The notes under the pieces are model-generated. The model was not told where the DNA came from, did not search any database, and worked only from the letters and a program-made list of their open reading frames with translations. From Pterobdella sp. o SKG-2022 (lineage: Eukaryota; Annelida; Clitellata; Hirudinida; Piscicolidae), in the NCBI GenBank assembly GCA_964035795.1, contig OZ038320.1, positions 29,235,855 through 29,299,854 of the forward strand: a DNA stretch of 64,000 nucleotides, in the 5' to 3' direction. Below are positions 1 through 19,500 of the stretch, piece by piece. The position numbers were made by a program, and so were the translations under genes. Positions within the stretch are counted from its first letter, which is position 1. Each line of letters starts with the position of its first letter.

Positions 1-1116
1 ATTATTTCAAAAGTTGCATAATAGCAACGAAAAACTTTAAAGATAAATTGAAATTTTATCGGGTTAATAAAAACTTTTGAAAATACTCACTAAAAATATA
101 GCTTTTGGAATACCGGATTCATTTTTATCAGTTGTAGTTACGGAGGTGCTAGCCATTTCTGCGCAAAGAACTACAACTTAGCATAGAACTACTTGTTAAG
201 GTTAAACTTGAATCGAATAAAACCTGGCTATTCTTGAATTATATCATTTTTAAACACTTGATAAAAAAAAATCTATTGAAAAAAATCAATTAATTACTTT
301 ATAAATTCAAATTTTTCAAAGTAATTCTTTTTTTAATTTTCAGTTATCATCTTTAAATGTTTTTCTAAAAGGTAAAAAAGCTAACATTTGCCTTTTTATT
401 ATTTATTTTACTTATGATGTTTGTTATGCTTATTATAAAATGCTTGTATATTTTTTTGTTACACTGGTGGGTTATTTATATATTTTCTCACATGCAGTTT
501 TTCTAAGCAATCTATACTCCTATGAAGAAAACCAAGTTGTTTTTTAATCATTTAGAGAAACTTATCTTTGTTACTGCTCTTATTCTCACAGACTGCATCA
601 GAAAGCTTTCCAAACAATAACTTATAATTAATATCGTTTCCACGTGTTAAGAAGAAATTTTTGTATGATAATTGCTTTTTTTCTGAAGATATTTTGTTTG
701 AGCATTTCTCATTGATAACGTTTTGCTCAATTAATATTTTGGATAAAGTTTTTTGAAATCCATTCCGAATGCTGAAAGTTTAATGAAATAACAACAATAT
801 CCTCTTTTCTCGGAAATAGATAAAACTAATAAATAAAGCAAGCTATATTGAGTTTCGTTATAAATGTAGTTTTTAATTAAACTGAAAAGACTTAATAGTT
901 AAACTACATGGTTCCGTTGAAGTTTTTGGCGATTCCTTCCAGAAATGACGTCGAAGAAAGATGAAGCAATATTTAAGGTTGAAAATTTTGAAAAATTATC
1001 ATTTAAAACTATTTACTTTAGATAGGATATTGAGTATGTTAATTATGCAAAAACTATATTATTTTCATAAGAAACCGAGGTAATTAGGCGAATAACGCGT
1101 TTTAAATAAAGCAATA
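1..1116. other. non-coding upstream of ASB gene
   Basis: A/T-rich DNA with no convincing coding exon. A short open stretch starting with ATG at about 942 codes for about 11 residues and runs into a possible GTT donor. It could be an upstream or alternative first exon of the ASB gene, but I could not join it in phase to the next exon. Nothing else is recognisable. Confidence 0.5.
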
Positions 1117-4091
1117 ATGTGCAAATTCAAAAATTATTATATGAATGATCGCGGTCAGGAACTTCTGTTTCAAGCTTGTGAGCAAGGAAGATCTAAGTCT
1201 CTGCAAGAAATTATAATGAATTATACGGGGTTCAGCCATAGCATTGTTAACTGTCTTAACAATGATCTCAAAACACCCCTCTATGTTGCCATAACTAGCC
1301 AGAGGTTTTTCGAATTTATTAACAGATATCTTCAAATATAAGAAATAATTAAGTTGAATAATTAATTTTTATTGAATAGTTCAAATTTAAATATAAGTCT
1401 TAAAACTGGTATAAATATTTTCATATGAAAAAGACCGTGAGAAATAATATAAAAAATTTTACAGTCTCGCTTTGGTTCGATTGTTGATAAAACATGGAGC
1501 AGACGTGAACAAGGAAAGCACAGTGTTTTACGGCAAGGACTGTTCATCTCCCACGTTTGAAACTTGCAGGGAACCTCCAGTTGTCACTGCGGCCAGAGTG
1601 GGCTGCCCTCAAGTGCTGCAATGCCTCATCAGAAATGGTTGGTTTTTTAAGAGCATTGTACGATTTCAGATGCTACGTAATATAAATGGATTTCTAAATT
1701 CCAATATATGGTTCATTTCAAGCGTGGTTATTTCTAAGTGCAAGATGCTATCTAGTTCGAATTTCATATAAATGAGAAAAAAATTCAAACTTATATTTTA
1801 AATGTACGAAGTTTTTCGTAAAATGAACTCACATTACCAAGTACGTGAGTAAGTTTAAATCTAATTTTCTGTAAAACAACGGCATCTACATTCTTAGTCG
1901 GTTACTCATCGATTAACTGGGCTCAACTTACCTGACATTGGAGATGAGAGCCGGTGTCTTCAATGGGATACGGCTTTAATCTATGGCAAAACTGTTTAAC
2001 GTTTTAAAGCAATCATGTTTTAAATATATGAGTACTATATTTTTGTTTTTTCAACATACTTTCGAAAAAAAACTAAATTTGAGTTTGATTATTTCAGGTT
2101 GCGAAGCCAGGAAACAGTCGAATGTCTCCACATTTCCATACGAAGAAAAATCAATTTCTGATAGGTTGAGTTTTTTTTTATACAATTTCCAATTCTCGTC
2201 TTAGCTATTAGTACTTTTCAATTAAAAAAAATTAATTCTTTCAATGGTTCATGTGGAAATAAAATACCTTACATTAATTTTTTACAAACTAATCTATATT
2301 TAAACTTTTAATTAACACTTGAGTTTGAGAGGTTACATTTCTATAAATATGTTAAGATAACCAAAACAATTGAAAACATTGGTTAACTAAATTGCGAGTA
2401 GGATGAATACGATTAAGGTTGAAAATTATTAATACTATTATAATCGTATTTGATAGCAAATCTGCCTAAAAACTCTCACATAAAACAGAAAAGCCATGAG
2501 AAGGCAACGAATCAGAAAGCCACAATCTGAAAAAGCTTCCCAAGAAAACAAAAATATCGGCTTTGAAAAATTTGGTAAAAAGTTGAGCTACAGTGTAAAC
2601 AGCATAAACGAATGTAAATCTAAAGAGACAAGCAAGAGCATTGATCGCTTGAGTGGGGCTTACCTGGGAATGAGTGCCCTTCACCATGCCTGTGAAGCTT
2701 GCCAGGTACGCTCCAACAAAGTTTCAACATGAGACATATATAAGTTTGTTCTAGTGTGGGTTAAGATAAATAAAAATCGTAATAAGGCTCCAAAGAATTT
2801 CATGAAATTCTAAAAATTTTTTTGAGATTTCAATAAATTATATTATATCTTACTAATTTGAAAAGATACATACGATTTGCTTGAAATAGATATAAAATAT
2901 GGGTAGGTGGAGAATGTTCGGTTGCTTTTGCAGACTAAACCGGATGTCAACGTGAAAGAAGGAAGACGATTAGAAGGACCATTGCATCTTGTTGCAAGGT
3001 TTTGTCCTTATTCAATTTAATTTTTTTCGCAAAAGAATGACCAAAAACAAGATTTTTAATTTATTGTTGGAAGAATAAAAAAAATGGCCTTTCTATCAAA
3101 AAACGTGGACCAAAAAAATTCAATTAACACATAAAACACATTTATTTACTAAAAATCAAAAACGATAAACCTCATTTGTTGCAGGTGCCAGCCATCTCTG
3201 TGCGATAAACAATGTGAGATCACAAAATTGCTTTGTAACGCTGGAGCCGACTTTCGTTCATTGAACAAAAAACGCTTAAGTCCATTTTACCTAGCTTGTC
3301 TCTATGGTTGTTCTAAGAAAATTGAAATATTCCTGAAGCATGGAGCCAACCCGAACCCCAATGAAAAGGACCAAACTAAATCATCGGATTGGGGAGGGTA
3401 CGGTTCAGCTTTACATATAGCCGCCTACAAAGATTTCTTGCAATTGGCAATTGTTTTGGTTAATGCAGGAGCAAATTTAAATTTGAAAAATTCTGCAGGA
3501 TTGACACCTCTTCAACTAAATATATCGGTTCGGTGTAAAAGTATGATAGCAGCTTTACTAATTTTTCACGGAGCTTTCATTAATGATAAAATGCCTATAA
3601 GAATAGACAATTCGATGTCTTTAACAAATATCCATGATGGAATGAGTTTATTATCGAAAATAATCTCAACACCTCGACTAGACTGTGAAAGTTTAGCTAT
3701 TTTGTTGGTTCAGGTAGGCTATAACTTGAATCAGGATTATTGGCTGATTCCTGGTATCGATTTAGACGATCCACTTTTGGATTCAAGTCCACAAGGAATT
3801 CATGATTTGGTAATACGTTTGAAATCTAATGTGAGCTCACCAGCTGAAAAAAGAGTTTCAAAGTTATGCAAGTGGCTTCGAGATCACCAACAGTCTGTAC
3901 GCAGCTTGAAGGAAATCTGCCGAACAACCATCCGCGATCGTCTTGTTGTATGTAATAATGGCAAGTCAATCATTTCTAACATCTCAAAAATTACTTTGCC
4001 AATTTCTTTAAAAAACTATTTACTTTTAAAAAATATCAATGGAAAGAATCTAGAGCCTGTGATATTACATAGCTTAGAAGAATTGCAATGA
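1117..4091 (+). CDS. ankyrin repeat and SOCS box protein (ASB family)
   Basis: Six exons, all in phase: 1117-1304, 1465-1637, 2098-2164, 2489-2705, 2934-2998, 3185-4091 (538 residues). Ankyrin repeats run through the protein: PLYVAITSQSLALVRLLIKH spans the first intron, and GADVN, GPLHLVAR, ITKLLCNAGADF, LSPFYLACLYG, SALHIAAYKD and LTPLQL follow. Residues about 474-520 form a SOCS box, with BC-box LKEICRTTIR and, downstream, a Cul5-box-like LPISLKNYLLL. In the family, ankyrins bind substrate and the SOCS box recruits Elongin B/C and Cullin-5, making a ubiquitin-ligase receptor. The ATG at 1117 is the first in the open frame; another lies at 1141. A polyA signal AATAAA is at 4142-4147. Which ASB paralogue this is cannot be told. 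Four of five donors begin GTT. Confidence 0.9.
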
Positions 4092-4512
4092 AGTTTTATC
4101 ACTGAAAATATTTTTTTTGATTAAATGTAGAAAAATTGTGTAATAAATTTTTTCAATTTGAGCTTTAGATTGAAATATTTGCTTATTTTAATGAATTAAA
4201 ACTGGTATTGTTTTGTACAGCAAAGAGGCAAGCTAGTAGGTGTTGCTTGATGAAGATTTAAAAACAACTTTTTAAATTCTATTTTTTCACTCAATACTTG
4301 GTACGATAGAGTTCATTTTAAAAAGTTTTCAGGGATAGTATTCTCCTCGTAAATAACTATTCATTTCGCATCGCTGTCATAATTAAATCTATTTACATAT
4401 TTTTTGATTAAAGTAATTTTTAGTTTTTGGTTTGAAGATGATTTTGAAGATTTGTTGAATAAACAGATTATGATGCCATTAAGTATTACGAAAGTATAGT
4501 AATCGTTAAAAA
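4092..4512. other. spacer between ASB and LIM genes
   Basis: The 420-bp gap carries the ASB polyA signal (AATAAA, 4142-4147) at its left end and the presumed 5' UTR and promoter of the LIM gene at its right end. There is no ORF or repeat of note. Confidence 0.5.
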
Positions 4513-11304
<6,792 letters not shown>

Positions 11305-12149
11305 TGGTGCTTCAGTCCCTTTGTGATCATTTATGGGTTTTATTGTTGTATTATCAAGTTTTTTATTGTTGTTATTATGTTTTTATTGTTTTTATTGCCA
11401 TATTCAGGATATCTGAAAGCTACTTGTTTGGTTATTTTATATTTTTTTATCAATGTTTAACCATATTCAGTGAAACCTGAGACTGGATTTGTTTTTATTT
11501 TGTTGTTATTATTATTGTTATGGTTTGTTATATTTATTTGCATATGGTTGATTACTAATAATGTTATTTTCAGTGTATTACTTTCAATGTTTTTTAAAAT
11601 CGTGGAAAAATTCTATTTCTTTTATACTGTGTAATTGAAAGGTACTTATAAAACTTTTTCTAACCTCTATTTATAGATCATTCAACTTTCAATTTGCCAA
11701 AAAAATTTTGCACAAATTGCACCAAATTTATACTAAATCGCTTATTTTTTCATTTAAAAATATATAATATAAAATTTCGTATCATAGTGGTTTATATTAT
11801 TCTAGTTATTATTATCACTTGTTATTTTAGTATTCATTATTATTATTATTATTGTTATCATTATTATTATTCTTATTATTATTATTCTTATTATCATCTC
11901 TATACCTACTTGGTGTGTATATCTTTCACTTAGGGCATGCCTTTTCGTGTTGTATATTTCTCAAACAACGATAGTTTTCAACCTTTGTACATTGATTTGA
12001 AGGAATTCATTTGTTCATCAATGCAAGTCTATAGTATTAATCTCCGTTATTGGTTTTTTTATCGTTTTTATTATTCATCAACTATTATTCTATCTTTCCT
12101 TTTTGTATCATTTTTTTAATATTTCATTCAATTAATTTTTCATTATATA

Positions 12150-12180
<31 letters not shown>

Positions 12181-12540
12181 TTTATAATTATCTTTATTAT
12201 TACTTATTTTAATTCAAACTTCGGTAGAGTGTGGTTTTTACTATGCTGACTGCCTTCAAAACCGTTATAAGACTTAACCTTTGTACTTTTTCTCTTACCA
12301 TAACCTCATACTACTATTACTACTAATAATAATAATATTCATCTTATTATTATTATTATATTAATAAACATCACCCCACGTTATAGCGTATTTCAGCACC
12401 AAGCCATAAGAATCTGTTATTTGTCTTATTTTATAAAATGATTATCACTTACATAAAATAATGATGGAAATTTCATAAAAAGATATAGTTATCATAATAA
12501 ATATCAGCTACAATATAATGATATTTCGATAGAAGGCTTC
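11305..12540. other. A/T-rich downstream of LIM gene
   Basis: 3' flank of the LIM gene. It is dominated by TTA/ATT trinucleotide-like low-complexity runs (about 11835-11900, 12150-12195). Short open frames here are made of these repeats, and I take none as genes. Confidence 0.6.
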
Positions 12541-12584
12541 ATTTGGGGAAGGTTAATGTGTTACGGTTAATGGGTTGGATCACT

Positions 12585-13265
12585 TGCCTTGCCCTTGAGC
12601 TTGCAGACGCTGTTCTACAGGAAGCTTGAAACAGTTGGACTTTTATCACTACCACTAAACGCTTTTCAAAAACTGAAAACAAGTGATGTGAATACACAAA
12701 ATCAAGGAAAAGGGGAATCTCGTTGTAAAACTTCTTGGTTCTTTGTATTGGCTGGCCCTCAGCAAGGTGACATCACAAACTCAATCAATTTTTTTCTTAT
12801 TGGAATTATTGTCATAATGGAAGGAAATGAAAGAGCATGATCCTTTAGGGACTCCATTTCTGCATTGCAACCGTCATGCGAAATGACACTGAGGTAAAGT
12901 TTCAGTTCAGGATAGATTCGTAGATTGATCTGGACAGTCTCGACCATATGTTTTTTCATCTGTCACACAGACTTGCCTCTTTGCAGCTCATGTTGGGACG
13001 AGGATTTAACATCTCCATTGTGGCATCCATCTAGGACCACCAAAGAATAACAGCTTTACAGGTGGTTAAAAGCTCAGCTCAAGAGTTCTCCCTATTGACA
13101 GCCGCACGACATAGTATCACTGAATTGTGCTCCCCTATCAGATATGTTGAGATTGAATCTCTTGATTCTTACATTTGATTCAGTGGTCCAGAGCACCGGT
13201 GCACACCGCCATGGCACATTGTTGCACCCTCAATCACTCAAGATTACAATGTAAAACATGAGACA
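12585..13265. repeat. GC-richer patch, probable transposon relic
   Basis: About 680 bp that is visibly richer in G+C than its surroundings and lacks their poly-A/T character. Frames on both strands are open only for short stretches (for example 12589-12840 plus, 12759-12959 minus), and no domain was recognised. Composition and isolation suggest a decayed mobile element or repeat, but I cannot name a family. Confidence 0.3.
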
Positions 13266-16200
13266 CTTTCGTTACCATAGTATTTCACTTGTATTTTTAA
13301 TTGTTGCTATTTTTATTTTTGTTAATGTTCAAGTTTTTTAATATTTTTATATCTCGATCAATATTATTCTTGTTTATCTTTATTATTATTCACTTCAAGT
13401 TGAAATCTAAATTGATCGTATGAATGCTTGCTTACAATGTGTGGAAGATTTTTCTGTTGTATCAGTTACGATTGTGAGATACTATAACCTTTATTATTCT
13501 ATCACACTAATGTTTCACTAACAAATTTGCATTATAAATTATGGTGATGTATGATTGTCTGTGAAAAGCTTGAAGTAATTTTGAATTGAATTTTTTGAAT
13601 ACCTTATATGGAAATAGAGTTGTAGTATGAGAATGATGAGTGTGAGGAGGGGGGTCGTAGTGGTAATGATGAAGAAGATGAGGGTTGTGGTAGGATAAAG
13701 ATAATAATAACATTTTTATAATAGATAAAAAGTGTATACCATTATAATTATATTATTAACTGCGAGGGTATAAATGGTGGAAATCTCAATATGCTTGTGA
13801 TGTATGTATTAGTGCATCTAGTCACCCACCTGCTTACTCGATCACGCTAATACTAATGTCTATTTTCATTCAAATAGTTTTTTACATAGTAACTTTATTG
13901 AATAGTTATGTTATCGGGTAACTAACCATTGGTTTTTAAAAGGTATTTATAACTGTGTGCAGTTCTATGCTTTAAGTGACAATTTGAATGTAATAATAAT
14001 GATATAAACACAATTGCATGAGTATCAATATAATATATATATTAAATATTTCAGTAATATTAATATGTATTATAACAATATGAATATTCAAGCTACTGAA
14101 GAGAAAGGTTATAGTGAAGGTTTTAGTTACATTAACTTGAATTACGATTTGGTTTTCACTCAACAGTGTTTTAAGATGAAATTTAACGAATATTCCATGT
14201 TTTACTCATTCTTTCATATTTTTTGTTTGCTTATTGGTTAGATATCAACTAATCACATCGAGATTTCCGATGCTTTTATATCAACTTGTCATCGCTTATA
14301 ATATAGTTTAGTTTCATTGCGATAGTACATAATTTTAATAATAATAATAATAAGTATTAATAGAACATTAAGTACATAATAATAAAAATAACAATAAAAT
14401 ATGGCAAGATGGAATAGCAGTTATAATAAACTTTCCTAGAGAAACTCCTAGGCTTCAAGATTTTTAACATTAAATTCATGAGCAGATGTCTTCAAAGCCA
14501 ATGCTACTTGCATTTCATTGCCCATAAAACATTTGATATCTGTGACGGCCATAAACAATCTATGATCTTTTATGAAAAACGTTCACATCTCGATGCATGC
14601 AGACTCTTATCGCTTCGTTCTGATAACATGGCCAATTGCTTTCAACAAGGAATAAAATTTAAAATAATTTAATTTTGTTTTTCTAATATATTACTTAAGC
14701 TCTGAAAATTATTTGAACACTAAAGTTAATTTAACTTATTAAATTAACTTTAGTGTTCAAATAATTTTCAGTATTTGCTTTGGCTAAAGAAGATTATTAT
14801 GTTACTTCAGATCTATAACGTTTATTGTATTCACGAATATTTTAAAGCTTCAAATATCATAGCTTAAAGCCACAATTTTATCATTCAACTATGTATATCG
14901 TTGAAGCTATCTACTACCTTCACACATCAATCTGGCCTGGGTTGTTTCCAACTGTTCACCTTAATCAATTTACCCAATTTCAAATAGAAGATTTTTTTTA
15001 GGCAGATAATTGAGCCATTTATGATTGCTTATTCATGAGATTTCAACTGTTAGGCTTTACGAGTTTTTTCACTGCAGTATAGATGGTGTGTTGAGTAGGA
15101 AGGTTCATTGAAAAGGTTTCAATGTTTAATATTTCCAGCGGGATTCATAGTGTATAATTCATTTCTCATTTTTAAATTAATGCTTTTGAATTATTTTTGT
15201 TTCACAAAGATTATAATTTTTCATTATATTTCATGAATTATATTTCGTGCCTTATTGACTTATTTTTAAATTAATTCTACCAAATTTGCTATTATTTGCT
15301 TGCTCTTCCAAGTCATTGATTCTACAATGTACGGTTTTCTGATTATAAATGACTCGAATTTTAACTATATTTTACTTACTCAAATTAAAAAATTTTTTTA
15401 TTTTTTAAAATTCAGATTAAAATGCGTGAATACGATTTATGTAAATTTTGAAAATCAAAATAATTAATTTACTTCAAAACAGACTTTTTTTAAGAACAAA
15501 TGGCGGTCAGAAATACAAAAATTCTTCTTTTTGAAGGAACTTATTCAAACATTAATTTTCCAAAAAAAAATTTTATTTAAAGCTAAAAAATCACAAACTT
15601 AATAAACCATACTTGAAGTTTTGAAACAAAATATTTAATTTGGTTGGAAATAAAATATGAAAACGTAACTTTAAAAGCAGTAACTTCTTAATACAGAAAA
15701 AACAGTTTTCATGGAAGAATGCTGTTCCAATTTTTACAGAAGTAATCAAAATAGTTCAACAGCCACATTCTTTCGATCAGTTTCAGTCTGTCTTCATCCA
15801 ACGTCATGTCATTTGTTTTGCTGTATGGACAGTTTATTCTTTTACTCATTTTATTTCATTATTTTCAATTTATTTAAACACCAAAACAAGTTTTTTCAAA
15901 GAAAATCTTTGTACTTGATAAAATTACTTTTGGAGTTCAAAAAACTTGTAGTGTTTATTTTGGCTAAAGATGATTAGTTTTTATTTGTTTTAAAAGAGCC
16001 AAAAGATTAAAATTGTTGAAGAAAAATTTTAGACTTTGTATTAGATTTCTTGAAAAAATTTAAGCAATTTTACAGCGATTCCAGTGAGATGTTGAACATT
16101 AACGAGTAGCATGGCTGAAAAATCAAGTGAAATACCGAGCATGCCAATCTTTTGCTTAAATAGTATGTTTTTCGTATTTGAAAAGTTTGAAAATATCTTT

Positions 16201-16526
16201 CAAGTTTTTAAATGAATGCGGCGAAGGGTTCTTTCAAAAATTTTATAGTAATTCAGTGGAGTTTTTGAAATTAATTGATGAGGTGAATTTCTAAATTTAT
16301 TGAAAAGATGTCTTGATTAAAGCAGTATAAAGACAGTTTTCAGTTCTTTTTCAAAAATTTTAGCATAGACTCTATGCATAGGAAAAGATGGCATGAGCAG
16401 AACCGAATTGAGGAAAACAGTGCTAAAATATTTGAGTGTCATGATTGTAAATATAAAAAAATTTCATTTTTGGTTGTCTACCATTTTCGGCATATTGTTA
16501 TATAATCTTTAGAGTTTTAGGTTTCA
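13266..16526. other. intergenic, no gene seen
   Basis: A/T-rich DNA between the LIM gene and the 3' end of the UBR3-like gene. It holds the perfect hairpin at 14702-14771. The open frames at 14014-14241, 14478-14672 and 15711-15977 show no family resemblance, no splice logic and no codon bias, so I do not call them genes. Confidence 0.5.
14702..14771. repeat. perfect 33-bp inverted repeat, 4-nt loop
   Basis: Two exactly complementary 33-nt arms (14702-14734 and 14739-14771) flank the loop CTTA. A transcript of either strand would fold into a perfect hairpin. The arms do not match the foldback family at 40595 and 46417. Confidence 0.97.
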
Positions 16527-19500
16527 TCAGCCATGTGAGCAAACATCGGTAGATGATTGATGACAATCGTCATATAGATGGACAAAACATGGTCGAAAGA
16601 AATGGTTTTGCCTATGGTGACACCACGTAGTTTGCAAACATAATATAATAATCAAATAAAAAATTAAATTATTAAAAACACAATTTTGAGCTTTTGTATG
16701 AGTATGGATGAATAAATACGAATATTAATGCTTTTACGGCCCTAAAGGACCCTATGAATATTCATATGAAATATAAATAGAAATGAAAAACATTTACTCC
16801 ATGGAGAGCTTGTCTTCGCCATGGGTGTTGATGTAGGGTGAGTTGTAGGTCATGAATCGTTGTCCCCATATTATTATCACTTGGTTGCTCGATAGCAGGT
16901 AAATGGAACACCCTCTATTGCACAATTCCGTGTGCTAATTGATTATTAGATCAACATACAATAAGTAATTTGACTACCAGATTTCCCGAACTGGGTTTTT
17001 GGTTGCGCAATTGACACGTTTAACGTCATGCCAAAACTATACAATAAATAATGATAATATTTTAATCGTGAAAAACTCAGGTATTTAGTACTTTTTTGGT
17101 GCGTAGCAGGTAAGAACGTGTTTTATCGAATCCCATATTGCACACTTCCCCACAAATCAGACATAACGCCAGCGTTATCTCACCGCCTCGTCTGCCCTCA
17201 GTTCTGTTTAATGTTTTCATGACGAGAAGATCAACGATAAATTATTTGTTCACTAAACTTTTTGTTAACAAAAGTATTTTATTAAGGACCAACATTTATT
17301 AAAATTTTCAAATTGTTCAAACTCAATAAAAATCGTTTCAAATTTAAAAAAAAAATAAGTTAAAACTTTGTTCTGCAATAGTCAGAGAATTGGTAGAACG
17401 TAGGAGGTAGAGAGATGAAATGTGGAGGTCGCCAATCTGTCAACATCAACCTTCTTGCCACCTATCATATTCATAGTTTAAAAAAATAAACTATTTCTAT
17501 ATTCATTTTGGTTCTAGTTTTTCGGTTGAGACTGTTCAAATTTCTCAATATTTAAAAGATTTTTCATTATCAATTATCATTTTTAAGAAACGCACAAGAA
17601 AACGGCTAGTAATCTGCATGAGGAAGTTAGTATGGTGACAAATCTTCAGCAGGTACTTATTGAACAGCTCTTCGGACCACCCGAAACACCTTTAATTTAT
17701 ATTTGTTCAGTATTTATAAGAGCTTCAACTGTTTGACTGTGCACCTTATAAATAGAAATTCAGTTTAAGTAAATAATATTGGGAGAATGCTTTTTAAATG
17801 TCTTGGCAAATTATATCATGGTTCCTTTACTTATGGTCTTTACTTATCTAATCGACTAATTTTGTTCATTAATTGGAATTTTTGAGAAATTTTTCAATAA
17901 ATATTTTGTTTTTTGTTTATTAATTTTTATTTTATTTATTCGTTTTCACTTTTTCCATGAGCGATGACTGATGCAGTCACATGTTTTAGTTTCAAACCAG
18001 GAAATGATTAAAAAACTACTAGAACAGATTTTGCTGTTCTTAGTGCCCTAAAAATTAATTTTTTAATGGAAAAAAACTTTTTGAAGCGTGCAGAAATCTG
18101 TAAGAAACTGGGAACAGAGAAAAATTCATTCCTGAACATTTCATCAATGTTTTGAGTGGAAAAAAGCTTATAAAAATCAAAAAAAAAGTACTAATAAAAA
18201 AATTATGAAGATTTGAAACAATTTTTCAATGCAATCAAAGAAAACCCATCTTTAACAACACTTCCAGGAAATTCTTTTATTCGGATGAAGTACAGAGGGA
18301 AGTTACTATATGATTTATTAAAATTCTCGATAGATTTTTAGTATTTTTTCCATTAAATTGAGTTATTTATGTTTACTTTTTATTATTTCAGTTCTCTTCA
18401 GAAATTTGTACATATAAAAAATGCGAAAATTACTTAAATTACAATTCAGAATTGTTCAATGACCAATAAATTTCACCTATCACTCAAAGAAATTGACAAG
18501 TTTCATAGACAAACATATCTTTCTTAGAGGCATCGTATGTTTTTTTGTAAACGTGAATTTGTACAGTAAAAGCTTCAGATTATGAGGATATTAGAAGAAC
18601 GCGTAAAGAAAATTTGTACTGAAAAGCTTTAAGATAAAAAAAAAGAAAGTCAATGAAAAAGACTATAATGTCTCAATGAGCTCTTTTAGGGTATAAATCT
18701 GAACATCCTTTCTCTGCCTTTCAAAATCCTTTGGGGTTTTTTATGCTTTTTCTTCTAAGCCTCTACACCGATTTTGAAAACTGAAAACTAGGAAAGATGC
18801 CTCCAAATACGTTTTTTAATATACTTTATCAAAGCAACAAAATAGAAAACATTGAACCAAAACTATGGTTATGCGAATGAAAGAACTATACTTTTAAAAT
18901 TCATTTTTCCTACAAAAGTTACTCTTCCTACAACTTCAAATCTATACACACTTTTTCTCAGATTATATAGCTTCAGTTTTTATGTGTGGAAAGATTATTT
19001 ATGAAAAACGTACATTATCAAATCATTGGATGTTTTCGTAAATAGTTCTTAAAAGCTCTTTAAATAGTGTTTATTTACATATATAATTTCATCAAAGTTA
19101 AATCGATCCTCTAACTGCACGGAAGAAATATGATCGTTCTGGAATTCTGGGTAGAAGAATGCATATAGTTCAGAAGTATTATAGTCTTGCACCTCCTTTA
19201 TAATCATTTGTTGTTGCAATATATGACAAAAAAATCAAACAAAGTAATATTCATATTAAAAATCTCAGGATAGGCTTCTAGTTGTTTTTCTAATAATAGT
19301 TATATTTGTCAGTAAAGTAAGAGGTAAATGAATTTATGCATAAAACTAGTGTTTTTTGAACTAAAAATAGAATTTTCAATAAAAAGAATTAGTTATTTTG
19401 TAAGCTTTATTTTTTTGGTCATGAAAAATCATTTTGAAAAATATAAGAATAGAGTTACATTGAGATGTGTATCGTCGAAATGACTAACTGAAGAGAAAAC

